The notes under the pieces were generated by a model. The model was not told the DNA's origin and ran no database searches. It saw only the letters and a program-made list of their open reading frames with translations. Positions 34,813 through 43,794 of a stretch of 55,933 nucleotides of DNA are shown piece after piece. The translations under genes were made by a program, and so were the position numbers. The DNA lies in NCBI GenBank assembly GCA_937923575.1, contig CALDUL010000096.1:1-55933 (forward strand), given 5' to 3'. Numbering within the stretch: the stretch's first letter is position 1; the number at the start of each line of letters is the position of its first letter. Source of the stretch: an uncultured Algimonas sp. (GTDB taxonomy: Bacteria; Pseudomonadota; Alphaproteobacteria; Caulobacterales; Maricaulaceae).

Positions 34813-36495
34813 TCACTCCGCGGCGGGTAGGATGTCGATCGGCAAGGTCAGCCGCGTGCCGGCCTCGCCCGTGATCGCGTTTGTGCCGTGCCAGAGATAG
34901 CTCGGGAACAGCACCAGCCGTCCGGGAACGGGCTCGATCTCCAGTTCTGCATCCTGCCCTAGCGCGCGGTTCAGCGGCGCGGGCGGTTCGCCGAATTTGA
35001 TCCAGCCTTCACGGCCTTTCGCGGGCGGTATATCGACATAATAGGCCGAACTGATCCAGCCTTCCGGATGGATGTGATTGACGTGGTGCCCGCCCGCGCC
35101 CAGCCGCACGCTCCACGCGCTGCGAATGCGGTAACCGCCCATATTGCGGCGCAGGAAGGCGTGATGCGGATCGCGACCGATCTCCTCGACATAGCTGCGA
35201 ATGGCCGGATCGACCGCCTTGAAGAAGGCCCGAATGGCCGGACTGTCGACATACCGCAGGTCCGCCGCCGTCTGCGTGCCCAGCCGCAGCGTCTGGTCCA
35301 GCGGCGCGTCCTGGAATCCGTGCAGCGCGTCCAACTCCGCCTTCAGCGCCGCGTTGAACGCTGCCATTTCGGGCCAGCCGTCAGGCGGACTCAGATCATA
35401 GGGTTTCACAAAACGCGCGTAGTCGAAATAATAGCCGTAATCCTGCCCGCGCGCGCGGCCGGCCGTCGCCTTGACCGCATAGTAGAACTGATTGTTCGGC
35501 TCTGCCCGGAGGCCGTGATCGGCGACCTGTTGCGCGGTCTCGAAATGGCCTGCCCCCAACGCGGCGCGGCAGAGGGACTGCATCATCGGCGCGTGACCGG
35601 GCGCGTCCTTCAGAGCGGCCATCGCGGCCTCCTCGGCCTCCGCAAAGTGCTCCTGCTCGATCAGCAATTCGGCGCGAACCAACTCCACATCCATCCCTTT
35701 CGGAGCCTGGCCGAGCAGCGCCTTGGACGCGCGCAGATCGCCCGATTTGTAGAGCGCACGCAGGCCGGCGGCCCAAAGGCCCGGTCGGTCCGGGTGCTGG
35801 GACAGCGTGTCGGTGATCAGGCTTTCCGCCTCGTTCCAACGTCCGGTCATGCGCAAGATCTGCAGCGCAAGCGCCATGGCATGGCCTCCGCGTGCGGGGT
35901 CGGTCGCCACCTCACGCGCGAGCCGCTGCGCCGTGTCCAGCTCGCCGCGGTTGAACGCCAGCCGGGCACGGAGCTGGCCGCGTTCCGGTTCAGGCAGCGG
36001 TGCGTCCGCGATGGCTGCGCTGGCCGCATCCAGCTGCTGGCTTTCCAGCAGCGCCTCGATACGCCCGCGCCAGGCATTCATATGATCCGGCGCGCGGGTG
36101 AGTACCCGCGCGAACTCATCCGCCGCCTCCGCATATTGCGAGCTGTCCAGCTGCAGCCGGGCAAGATTGAACCGCGCGACATCGTAGTCGGGCTGCCCAT
36201 CGACGGCCGCGGCAAAGGACTGCTCCGCCTGCACGTCATAGCCCATGGCGCGCAGGATATTGCCCTGGGTGTTGAGGCGTTCAGCCGTGTTGGTCGGATG
36301 TTGCAGCGCCTGCTGGATGCGCTGCAGCGCGCTCATGTGATCACCCCGGTGAGTTGCGATCATGGCGCCGAGCTGTTGCGCCAAGGCCCGTTCGGCGCGA
36401 CTGGCCGACGCGGACTGCATCAACGGGCCGATTATCTCTTCCGCCTCGATGAGACGTCCGGCCTGATAGGCGGCGTGTGCGGATTGCAGACTCAC
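34813..36495 (-). CDS. TPR protein with C-terminal 2OG-Fe(II) oxygenase-like domain
   Basis: 560 residues, starting with GTG at 36495. The N-terminal ~320 residues are tetratricopeptide repeats (pairs of A/L/E-rich helices). The C-terminal ~210 residues match the putative 2OG-Fe(II) oxygenase family that includes HVNHIHPEGWISSAYYV (iron His) and LVLFPSYLWHGTNAI (distal His) with GTRLTLPID supplying the 2-oxoglutarate Arg. A peptide or protein hydroxylase acting on a TPR-bound partner is plausible. It ends 4 bases from the reductase stop and is divergent from gspE with 102 bases between. Confidence 0.83.
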   Translation of the reverse strand: MSLQSAHAAYQAGRLIEAEEIIGPLMQSASASRAERALAQQLGAMIATHRGDHMSALQRIQQALQHPTNTAERLNTQGNILRAMGYDVQAEQSFAAAVDGQPDYDVARFNLARLQLDSSQYAEAADEFARVLTRAPDHMNAWRGRIEALLESQQLDAASAAIADAPLPEPERGQLRARLAFNRGELDTAQRLAREVATDPARGGHAMALALQILRMTGRWNEAESLITDTLSQHPDRPGLWAAGLRALYKSGDLRASKALLGQAPKGMDVELVRAELLIEQEHFAEAEEAAMAALKDAPGHAPMMQSLCRAALGAGHFETAQQVADHGLRAEPNNQFYYAVKATAGRARGQDYGYYFDYARFVKPYDLSPPDGWPEMAAFNAALKAELDALHGFQDAPLDQTLRLGTQTAADLRYVDSPAIRAFFKAVDPAIRSYVEEIGRDPHHAFLRRNMGGYRIRSAWSVRLGAGGHHVNHIHPEGWISSAYYVDIPPAKGREGWIKFGEPPAPLNRALGQDAELEIEPVPGRLVLFPSYLWHGTNAITGEAGTRLTLPIDILPAAE

Positions 36496-36559
36496 GAGCG
36501 GACCTTGTGGTGGCGAATTGAGACGCCCCGCCTAACCCAACTGGACCCCGTATGAAACT

Positions 36560-36573
36560 TAAGTGTCCACTTA
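36560..36573. promoter_or_regulatory. 14-bp palindrome before gspE
   Basis: TAAGTG-TC-CACTTA lies 25 bases upstream of the gspE start and 65 bases upstream of the divergent TPR gene. It is placed where an operator or promoter element would sit. The TTAA and TTA parts weakly recall the CtrA box, but the spacing is wrong for it. Confidence 0.35.
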
Positions 36574-36597
36574 CCGGAAGCGCGCTATAGAGCTCCC

Positions 36598-38067
36598 ATG
36601 AGCCGCCCCGTTCTCTCCTATGCGTTTGCCCGCCAGCACGGCGTGCTCGCGCTCGAATCGAACGATGGTGTCGTCATCGCCCATAAGCAGAGTGCGCCTC
36701 TGCCCGCCCTGTTGGAGGCCCGCCGCGCGGTGGGGCGCTCCGTCACGCGCGAAGTCCTGACCCCCGAAGCCTTCGAGCAGCGCCTGTCCGCAACCTATGC
36801 CCAGGCCGATCTGGCGGGAGCCTCGGAAGACGCGCTCGGCGCGCCGCAGGACTTGAGCGCCCTCGCCGACGGCCTGCCGCGCACGTCCGATCTGCTCGAC
36901 AGCTCAGACGACGCGCCGATCATCCGGCTGATCAACGGCGTGCTGCAGGAGGCCATCCGAGCGCGCGCGTCCGACATCCATATCGAACCCTATGAGCAGC
37001 GGCTGTCCGTGCGCTTCCGCATCGACGGCACATTGTCCGAGGCGCTGTCCCTGCCCGCGCGGCTTGCACCAGCGCTCACCTCTCGCGTTAAAGTCATGTC
37101 GCGGCTCGACATTGCGCAAAAGCGGATACCCCAGGATGGCCGCTTCTCACTGAACCTCGGCGAGCGTCGGATCGATCTGCGCGTTTCCACCCTGCCGTCG
37201 CGCCATGGCGAGCGGGTGGTGATGCGTATTCTGGAAAAGGACACGCAACGCATGGCGCTGGAAGAGCTCGGCATGGACTCCGACGTGCTCGACGGTTTTG
37301 CCAGCGCGCTCGCCCGGCCCAACGGCATCATCCTCGTCACCGGCCCGACGGGCTCCGGCAAGACGACCTCGCTCTACGCCGCGCTGTCGCGGCTCAATGA
37401 CGGCTCGCGCAACATCCTGACGGTCGAGGACCCGGTGGAATATGCGCTGGACGGGATCGGTCAGACGCAGGTCAACACGGCCGTCGGCATGAGCTTTGCG
37501 GCAGGCTTGCGCGCTATTCTGCGCCAAGACCCGGACGTGGTCATGGTCGGCGAAATCCGCGATCCCGAAACGGCCGAGATCGCCGTGCAGGCCGCACTGA
37601 CGGGCCACCTCGTGCTGTCCACCGTGCACACAAATTCCGCAGTCGCGTCCGTGGCCCGCCTGCGCGACATGGGCGTGGAGCCGTTCCTGCTGAGCTCAAC
37701 CCTGACCGCGCTGGTGGCGCAGCGCCTGGTCCGCAAGCTTTGCGACGCCTGCAAGGAACCCTACTCTCCGCCCGCTGTGGAGTTGGCCGAGCTGGGCTTG
37801 TCTGGTCGCGGCCATACTTTCTACCGCCCGGTCGGCTGTCCGGCTTGCTCCGGCGTGGGCTATGTCGGTCGCCTCGGGATCTACGAGATCGTGCCGATGA
37901 CGGAGCAGCTGCGCACCATGATCCATGACGGCGCGACGGAGAGCCAGATGTCCGCGGTCGCCTTTGCCGCGCGCCAGACGCTGCTCGCGGACGGAGCAGA
38001 GAAGGTCGCGGCGGGCCTCACCTCTCGCGACGAGGTGCTGCGCGTGTGTCGCACGGACGAGGGTTAG
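36598..38067 (+). CDS. gspE: Type II secretion ATPase GspE
   Basis: 489 residues. It has an N-terminal N1E-like region (about 1-95) and the ATPase with Walker A GPTGSGKTTS, an Asp box, the Walker B VMVGEIRDPETAE and the His box VLSTVHTN. Four Cys (CDACKEP ... CPACSGVG) form the zinc subdomain of GspE. It powers pseudopilus assembly at the inner membrane. First gene of a cluster running to gspM; gspC and gspD, normally upstream, are missing here. Confidence 0.95.
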   Translation: MSRPVLSYAFARQHGVLALESNDGVVIAHKQSAPLPALLEARRAVGRSVTREVLTPEAFEQRLSATYAQADLAGASEDALGAPQDLSALADGLPRTSDLLDSSDDAPIIRLINGVLQEAIRARASDIHIEPYEQRLSVRFRIDGTLSEALSLPARLAPALTSRVKVMSRLDIAQKRIPQDGRFSLNLGERRIDLRVSTLPSRHGERVVMRILEKDTQRMALEELGMDSDVLDGFASALARPNGIILVTGPTGSGKTTSLYAALSRLNDGSRNILTVEDPVEYALDGIGQTQVNTAVGMSFAAGLRAILRQDPDVVMVGEIRDPETAEIAVQAALTGHLVLSTVHTNSAVASVARLRDMGVEPFLLSSTLTALVAQRLVRKLCDACKEPYSPPAVELAELGLSGRGHTFYRPVGCPACSGVGYVGRLGIYEIVPMTEQLRTMIHDGATESQMSAVAFAARQTLLADGAEKVAAGLTSRDEVLRVCRTDEG

Positions 38068-38076
38068 GGCCAAGCC

Positions 38077-39288
38077 GTGGAAGCCTTCGACTACGCCGCC
38101 ATCGATTCAGCGGGCACCCGCCGTACCGGCACGCTGATGGCGGAGTCAGCACGGGCGGCGCGGGATCAGCTGCGGGCGCGTCGCCTGACGCCGGTCGAAA
38201 TGCGCGCCTCCCGCCAGAGCAAGACCAAAGACGAAGACGATTCTGCGGGCAAGTCGCGCATCAAGCGTACGCACATCACCCGCGCGGCGCGGCAGCTGTC
38301 CATCCTGATCGGCGCGGCGACCCCTGTGGAGGAAGCCCTGCGCATCACCGCGCTGCAGTTCGAGCGCTCGCGCCTGCGCGGCGTGCTGCTGGATGCGCGG
38401 TCGCGCGTCATGGAGGGCGCGCGATTGTCCGAAGCGCTGGCCGGGCATCCCAAGGTGTTCGACCCGCTGTTCACAGCCGTCACGGCGGCGGGCGAGACAT
38501 CCGGACAGCTCGGTCCCGTGCTGGAGCGCCGCGCCGACGATATGGAAGCCTCTGACGCCATTCGTCGAAAAGTGCTGGGCGCGGTGATCTATCCGGTCCT
38601 GCTGATGGTGGTCGCCTTGATCGTCACGACCGTCTTGCTGACTCTGGTCGTACCCAAGGTCGCGGAGCAGTTCACCGTGCTGGGCGAGGAGTTGCCCGCG
38701 CTGACCCGCGCGACGATTTCCGCGTCCAATTTCCTGAAGGCCAATGGGCTGTGGCTGATGATCGGCCTGGGCGTGCTCTACGCCGCGTTTCACTTTTGGA
38801 AGCGCGGGCCGGGACGCGCGACCTGGGACGGGTTCAAGCTGCGCCTGCCGGTGCTGGGCCGCATTATCCGCAATCTCGAAGCGGCGCGGTTTTCGCGCAC
38901 GATCGCCGGGTTGATCGACGCGGGAACGCCTGCCTTGTCGGCCATGGAAACAGCGCGCCATACATTGTCCAATTCCGTGATGAACGCGGCGGTCAGCGAT
39001 GCGGCCGCCCGCGTGCGCGAGGGCACGGCGATCTCGGCCGCGCTTAAAGGAACAGGCGTCTTCCCGCCCCTCGTCGTGCAGATGGTGCTCGGCGGCGAGC
39101 GGGCGGGCGACACAGGCACCATGTTCGCCAAATCCGCCGACTATCTGGAGGGCGAGTTCGAGGCCGCTACGGGCGTATTCCTGGCCTTGCTGGAACCGCT
39201 GATCATCATCCTGCTGGGCGGGATTGTGCTGCTCATCGCAGCCGCTATCTTCCTGCCCATATTGCAGCTCAACACGCTGTCCTTCTGA
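38077..39288 (+). CDS. gspF: Type II secretion inner-membrane protein GspF
   Basis: 403 residues from a GTG 10 bases after gspE. Two GspF cytoplasmic helical domains (each with AGETSGQLGPVLERRAD or GGERAGDTGTMFAKSAD, the conserved glycine-rich motif) and three transmembrane helices at about 170, 220 and 375. It forms the platform that connects GspE to the pseudopilus. Overlaps gspG by 1 base (TGATG). Confidence 0.94.
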   Translation: MEAFDYAAIDSAGTRRTGTLMAESARAARDQLRARRLTPVEMRASRQSKTKDEDDSAGKSRIKRTHITRAARQLSILIGAATPVEEALRITALQFERSRLRGVLLDARSRVMEGARLSEALAGHPKVFDPLFTAVTAAGETSGQLGPVLERRADDMEASDAIRRKVLGAVIYPVLLMVVALIVTTVLLTLVVPKVAEQFTVLGEELPALTRATISASNFLKANGLWLMIGLGVLYAAFHFWKRGPGRATWDGFKLRLPVLGRIIRNLEAARFSRTIAGLIDAGTPALSAMETARHTLSNSVMNAAVSDAAARVREGTAISAALKGTGVFPPLVVQMVLGGERAGDTGTMFAKSADYLEGEFEAATGVFLALLEPLIIILLGGIVLLIAAAIFLPILQLNTLSF

Positions 39289-39752
39289 TGGAGCGAAATG
39301 TGCCGAATACAAAAGACGACAGCCCGCGCGACTATGATGGCGAGGCCGGCTTCACCCTGACCGAAGTGTTGGTGACCATGGCGATCATCGGCCTGCTGGC
39401 GGGCGGGGTCGCGCTGGCCGTGCTGCCGCGGCTGGGCGACGCCAACATCACCAAGGCCCGGTCCGACATCGCGCAATTCGAGACCGCGCTGGGCCTCTAC
39501 CGGCTGGATCATTTCCGCCTGCCGGAAGAGCAGGACGGGCTGAACGCGCTGGTCGAAGCGCCGTCCGGTGTGGACGCGGCCAAGTTCCCGGCCGAAGGCT
39601 ATGTCCGGCGCATCCAGAACGACCCGTGGGGTAATCCCTACATCTACCGCAATCCGGGTCAGAACGGGGCTTACGATATTCTGTCCTACGGGGCGGACGG
39701 TCGTGAGGGCGGAGAGGGTCAGGACGCCGACATTGGCAATTGGCAGCTCTGA
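39288..39752 (+). CDS. gspG: Major pseudopilin GspG
   Basis: 154 residues. The prepilin peptidase site is G21-F22 (GEAGFTLTEVLVTMA) with the Glu at +5. The C-terminal body has the LRLDHFRLPEEQDGL and GYVRRIQNDPWGNPYIY motifs, including the calcium-site region expected in GspG. Its leader (20 residues) is longer than most. It is the main subunit of the secretion pseudopilus. Confidence 0.95.
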   Translation: MERNVPNTKDDSPRDYDGEAGFTLTEVLVTMAIIGLLAGGVALAVLPRLGDANITKARSDIAQFETALGLYRLDHFRLPEEQDGLNALVEAPSGVDAAKFPAEGYVRRIQNDPWGNPYIYRNPGQNGAYDILSYGADGREGGEGQDADIGNWQL

Positions 39753-40221
39753 TACGAACCCACCGTCGCGCGAAGACGGCTTCTCGCTGGTCGAGCTGCT
39801 GGCCGTGCTTGCCATCATGAGCCTCATGGTCGGCGCGGTCATCGCGGGACGGCCCGACGGCCCCACGCGCACGGACCGCGAGACGGCGCGCATGACCGCG
39901 CAGCTGCAGCGCTTTTTCGACGACGCCGCGCTGGCGGGTGAAATCCGCGCGCTGGGCGCATCGACGGACGGGCTGATGCTCTATACCCATGACGGCGTGC
40001 AATGGGTGGAGCGTGCTGAACTGCCTTGGCCGGAGGATGCTCGGGTCGAGCTGCGCGCCGACGAAGTGCGGATCCAGCTGACCGATGACGCCGTGCCCGC
40101 TTACCGCTTCGAGCCTTACGGCAACGTGCCGGAGCTCGTGCTGTCCATGCGAGGACCCGACGCGACCTATGTGCTGTCCCCCGATGACCGTGGCCGCTTC
40201 ACCCGCGAGGTGGAGAGATGA
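39733..40221 (+). CDS. gspH: Minor pseudopilin GspH
   Basis: About 162 residues. The TTG at 39733 is the most plausible start; it overlaps the gspG 3' end by 20 bases and there is an AGGGTCAGGA stretch ahead of it. The prepilin motif EDGFSLVELLAVLA is followed by a GspH body (DDAALAGEIRALGAS...). Member of the tip or minor subunits. Start remains uncertain. Confidence 0.85.
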   Translation: MAIGSSDTNPPSREDGFSLVELLAVLAIMSLMVGAVIAGRPDGPTRTDRETARMTAQLQRFFDDAALAGEIRALGASTDGLMLYTHDGVQWVERAELPWPEDARVELRADEVRIQLTDDAVPAYRFEPYGNVPELVLSMRGPDATYVLSPDDRGRFTREVER

Positions 40222-40649
40222 GCGCGCGGTCCAATCAGGACGGCTTCACCCTGGTCGAGGTGCTGGTCAGCCTTGCCATATTCAGCGTTGCCATCATCGG
40301 CCTTCAGCGGGCGGCCACACTGGCCGTGCGCGGGACGTCCCAGCTGCAGCTGCGGACCCATGCGGGGTTCGTCGCCGACAATATAGTCGCGATCAACGGG
40401 CTGGAGCCGATCCGCGCGGTGACGGTCGAGGGGCAGGCCGTGAGCGGCGGAATCCGCTTCGTCACGGAAACCACGACGGTGGAGACCGAACTGCCGCGCT
40501 TCTATGAGGTCAGTGTCACCGTCCGGCAGGAAGACAGCGAGACGATCATCGCCAGCCGCCGCGCCTTTCGCCGCATGCCGCCGGTGCGTAGCCCGCGGCC
40601 AGCGCAGGACGACGCGGCGGGCGGTCCCACAGAGGACGGCGGGCGATGA
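40218..40649 (+). CDS. gspI: Minor pseudopilin GspI
   Basis: 143 residues; prepilin motif QDGFTLVEVLVSLAIFS, overlapping gspH by 4 bases (ATGA). Body AVRGTSQLQLRTHAGF and NIVAINGLE matches GspI. It forms the quasihelical tip with GspJ and GspK. Confidence 0.9.
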   Translation: MSARSNQDGFTLVEVLVSLAIFSVAIIGLQRAATLAVRGTSQLQLRTHAGFVADNIVAINGLEPIRAVTVEGQAVSGGIRFVTETTTVETELPRFYEVSVTVRQEDSETIIASRRAFRRMPPVRSPRPAQDDAAGGPTEDGGR

Positions 40650-41299
40650 GCGCGCATCCGACATCACCCGCCACTTCGGATGCCGGCTTCACCCTTGTCG
40701 AGGTGCTGGTCTCTCTGTTCATCTTCTCGCTGATCAGCGTGGCGGGTTTCATCGCGCTGTCGGCCACGCTGGACGCGCGCGAACGGTCTGAGGCGCGGCT
40801 GGACGAGATCGCACCGCTGGTCGCCATGCGCCGACTGATGGCGGACGACATTGCGGCCATCACGCCCCGGACCAATCGCGACGGGTTGGGCGGCATCATC
40901 CGCACGGAGGAGGTGGCCTACACCCCCGGAACGCTACCCCTAACACGGCGCGCGCGTCCCAACCCGGGAGGCGAGGCGGCACGCGGCGATCTGCAGCGCA
41001 TCGAGTGGCGGGTGCAGGACGGCCAGCTGATCCGCGCCTTCCTGCCGCATGAGAACCCCGCCCTCGTCGAGCCGCCCCGCGACCGCGTCGTGCTGGACGG
41101 AGTAGAATCCATGCGGGTCGAGGTACTGTTCGCGAGCGGCCGCAGGATCACCGCGACCAATCCGAACTTTACCGCGCCACACCGTGCTGCCCACATCGCC
41201 CGGCAACAGGGCAGCCAGTCCGTCGCGCTGGACGTCCTGCTGACCCACGTGGACGGCACGACGACGCGCCATGTCTTTCCGGTGCCGTCTCTTGGCTGA
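40646..41299 (+). CDS. gspJ: Minor pseudopilin GspJ
   Basis: 217 residues, overlapping gspI by 4 bases. Prepilin motif DAGFTLVEVLVSLFIFS; the body has RRLMADDIAAITPRTNRD and an extended beta sheet with VEVLFASGRRI, as in GspJ. It joins GspI and GspK in the pseudopilus tip. Confidence 0.9.
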   Translation: MSAHPTSPATSDAGFTLVEVLVSLFIFSLISVAGFIALSATLDARERSEARLDEIAPLVAMRRLMADDIAAITPRTNRDGLGGIIRTEEVAYTPGTLPLTRRARPNPGGEAARGDLQRIEWRVQDGQLIRAFLPHENPALVEPPRDRVVLDGVESMRVEVLFASGRRITATNPNFTAPHRAAHIARQQGSQSVALDVLLTHVDGTTTRHVFPVPSLG

Positions 41300-42317
41300 G
41301 CGCAAGACGAATGAGGACGGTACGGTCCTGCTCGCCACCTTGCTGGTGCTGAGCCTTATGAGCGCGGTCGCCATTGCCCTGCTGGCGACATTGCGGCTCT
41401 CCGTCGAGCGCGCGACCACGGCGCGCGACATGGCTCAAGCCGATCTCTATGCCGACGGAGCCGAACAGTTTGCGCGCTACCAGATCGACCAGCTCGCCAA
41501 CTTGGAAGGCCCGCAGATCAACCGCCTGCTGGACGCGTCCGAGCCGATCATTCTGCCCTTCGAGAACGGTGCCATCACGGCGGTCATGCGCGACGGCACC
41601 CATTGCTTTCGCCTTTCCGACCTGGCCGATGCGGGCGGGCGCGCCAATGCGGTTGCGACAGCGCAGCTCGCCCGGCTGATGGGCATTGTCTGGAACGACC
41701 GCTTCCTCGGCGAGCGCATGGCGGCGGTTGCCACCGATTGGTCGGACGCAGACAGCGTCACCCTGCCGGGCGGCGCGGAGGACGGCGTCTATCTATCCCG
41801 CCCCCTGCCCCACCGCACGGCCAATGCGCTGATGGTGTCCGAGACCGAGCTGCGCACGCTTGACGGCATGACGGAGGAGATGTTCCAAGCGCTTCGCCCG
41901 CATGTCTGCATTGGCACGCTGCAATTGCCGACGCGGTTCAATATCGAGACCGCAAAGCCACAGCACGCGCCGGTGCTGGCGGCGATCATCGGCGGGGACA
42001 ATGCGTTGCGCGACGCGGTCGATCTGATCGAGAGCCGTCCGACCTCCGGCTACGTCCAGCGCGACACGCTGCTCGCCGCGCCCGCGCTGTCAGAACCGCG
42101 ACCGGAGCTCAACCCCGATGCCATCGTCTTCTCCCCCGACCGGATCGAGATCGAGGCGCTGGTGAATTTCGGGCAGGTCACCCGCGCGCGGCGCTTTGCA
42201 TTTGAGGGATTGGACGTTAACTATCCGCGCCTATCCTATCGCGATTGGGGGCGGGAGACCTTCCGCCCGATAATGACCGACACCAGCGTGAGCACGTTCG
42301 AGGGAGGGCTGCCGTGA
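41271..42317 (+). CDS. gspK: Minor pseudopilin GspK
   Basis: 348 residues if the ATG at 41271 is used; a TTG at 41292 would give the usual short overlap and is an equal candidate. N-terminal pseudopilin helix EDGTVLLATLLVLSLM lacks the +5 Glu, which is normal for GspK, the pilus cap. A large alpha domain follows, with helix-hairpin-helix-like segments. It overlaps gspL by 4 bases. Confidence 0.9.
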   Translation: MSFRCRLLAERKTNEDGTVLLATLLVLSLMSAVAIALLATLRLSVERATTARDMAQADLYADGAEQFARYQIDQLANLEGPQINRLLDASEPIILPFENGAITAVMRDGTHCFRLSDLADAGGRANAVATAQLARLMGIVWNDRFLGERMAAVATDWSDADSVTLPGGAEDGVYLSRPLPHRTANALMVSETELRTLDGMTEEMFQALRPHVCIGTLQLPTRFNIETAKPQHAPVLAAIIGGDNALRDAVDLIESRPTSGYVQRDTLLAAPALSEPRPELNPDAIVFSPDRIEIEALVNFGQVTRARRFAFEGLDVNYPRLSYRDWGRETFRPIMTDTSVSTFEGGLP

Positions 42318-43339
42318 CCGACACCGTCCTATTCCTGCCGAGTCAGCCCGGCGGCGATGCGCTGCTGCTGCGCCGCGAGAATGTGGTCGAGCGCGGCCCT
42401 GTCGAAGCGCTGAACACGGTTGGCCCGCTGGTGGCCGTGCTGCCCGGACAGGACGTGCGCGCCTTTGCGACCGAGCTGCCCGGCAAGCTGAAACCATCTG
42501 ACCGCCTCGCCGCCGCGCGCTTTGCCCAAGAGGACCAGCTGTCGTCCGACCCGGCGGAGCTGCACATCGTGCTGGGTCCCGACAGTCCCGCCACGACGGC
42601 CGTGGTTGCGCCCGCCGTCATGGAGGCGGCTATCGCCTTGAGCCCGGCGCGCGTGATCAGCGATTTCGACGCCCTCGCCGGATTGGGCGAGGAGCCTGTC
42701 GCCCTGCTGGACCGCGTCGTCTATCCCGGCCCGACCGGATATGCCGTCGATGCGGATTGGAGCGAGCTGCGGCCTGCGCCCATGCTGGACGAGGATCTGC
42801 GCGACGCCGTGTTCAAACGGCTGGATTCCGGGCTGACGCTCGATCTTCGCACCGGACCCTACCGCCGTCGTTCTCAGCTCTCGCTCGGGCGCTGGAGTGC
42901 TGTCGCGGCGACCGCTCTCGTCTGCGCCGGGCTCGGGCTTGGCCTTGCTCTGTCCGATGCCCTCGCCGTGCAGGCCCAGGCCGAGATGATCCGAACGGAA
43001 GCGCGCGCACTCTATGAAAACCGCACCGGACAGCCCGCGCCAGCGAGCCTCTCGCAGCTGCCGAGCGGGCCGGCCGATGATGCGCGTTTTCTTACACTCA
43101 GCCAGGCGCTATTCGCCGCCACAGCCAATCATCCCGAAATCGAAGTCGAACGCCTGTCATGGGAAGCGCGCGACGGCGTGTTGCGTCTGCGCCTGGTCTA
43201 TCCCGATTTCGACGCAGCGACCGCGCTGGAGGCGAGCTTTGCCGCCCAGTCCGGCGCGCAATTCACCACGGGCGGCGTGCGCGAACAAAACGGCCGCTTT
43301 ATCGGAGACGCCGCGCTCGCCTCTGAGGGGGAAAGCTGA
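42314..43339 (+). CDS. gspL: Type II secretion protein GspL
   Basis: About 341 residues from a GTG at 42314 that overlaps the gspK stop (GTGA). An actin-like cytoplasmic domain (about 1-190, start TVLFLPSQPGGDALLLRR) is followed by one transmembrane helix (about 200-220) and a ferredoxin-like periplasmic domain. It links GspE to the inner-membrane assembly with GspM. Confidence 0.88.
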   Translation: MTDTVLFLPSQPGGDALLLRRENVVERGPVEALNTVGPLVAVLPGQDVRAFATELPGKLKPSDRLAAARFAQEDQLSSDPAELHIVLGPDSPATTAVVAPAVMEAAIALSPARVISDFDALAGLGEEPVALLDRVVYPGPTGYAVDADWSELRPAPMLDEDLRDAVFKRLDSGLTLDLRTGPYRRRSQLSLGRWSAVAATALVCAGLGLGLALSDALAVQAQAEMIRTEARALYENRTGQPAPASLSQLPSGPADDARFLTLSQALFAATANHPEIEVERLSWEARDGVLRLRLVYPDFDAATALEASFAAQSGAQFTTGGVREQNGRFIGDAALASEGES

Positions 43340-43788
43340 TGGGCGGTGTGCGCTCATGGTGGGACGGGCTGGCCGCGCGGGAGCGTGTGTTGCTAGGCGT
43401 GCTCGGCGCGCTGGTGGCGGGGCTGATCCTGGTCTTCGCGCTGATCCTGCCCGTGATCGACGCTCGCGACGATGCCGCCAATGCCCTGCGCGCGGCCAAG
43501 ACCGAGCAAGCCCTGCTCGCCCGCGCCGCGCCATCGGGTAACGCAGCGCGACAGCCCTTCACCCGGAGCGCACTGCTGCAATCCGCGCGCAGCCAGGGCA
43601 TTCAGATTTCGCGCATTCAGCCCGGCAGCGCGGGCGAGTTTTCCGTCTGGATCGACGATGCACCGACAGAGGCGCTCTACGCCCTGTTCGAGGATCTGCT
43701 GGGCAGCACGACAGCCAAGCTGGACCGGGCCGTGCTCAGCAGCGACGCCAATGGCCGGCTCTCGGTGCAGTTCACCGTTGGCGGTTAA
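43339..43788 (+). CDS. gspM: Type II secretion protein GspM
   Basis: 149 residues, TGATG overlap with gspL. Begins with a short cytoplasmic stretch (WWDGLAARERVL), a transmembrane helix (about 16-38) and a small periplasmic domain. Completes the E-M run; gspN is not present. It converges on the Sel1-repeat gene with a 6-base gap. Confidence 0.87.
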   Translation: MGGVRSWWDGLAARERVLLGVLGALVAGLILVFALILPVIDARDDAANALRAAKTEQALLARAAPSGNAARQPFTRSALLQSARSQGIQISRIQPGSAGEFSVWIDDAPTEALYALFEDLLGSTTAKLDRAVLSSDANGRLSVQFTVGG

Positions 43789-43794
43789 GGTCGG

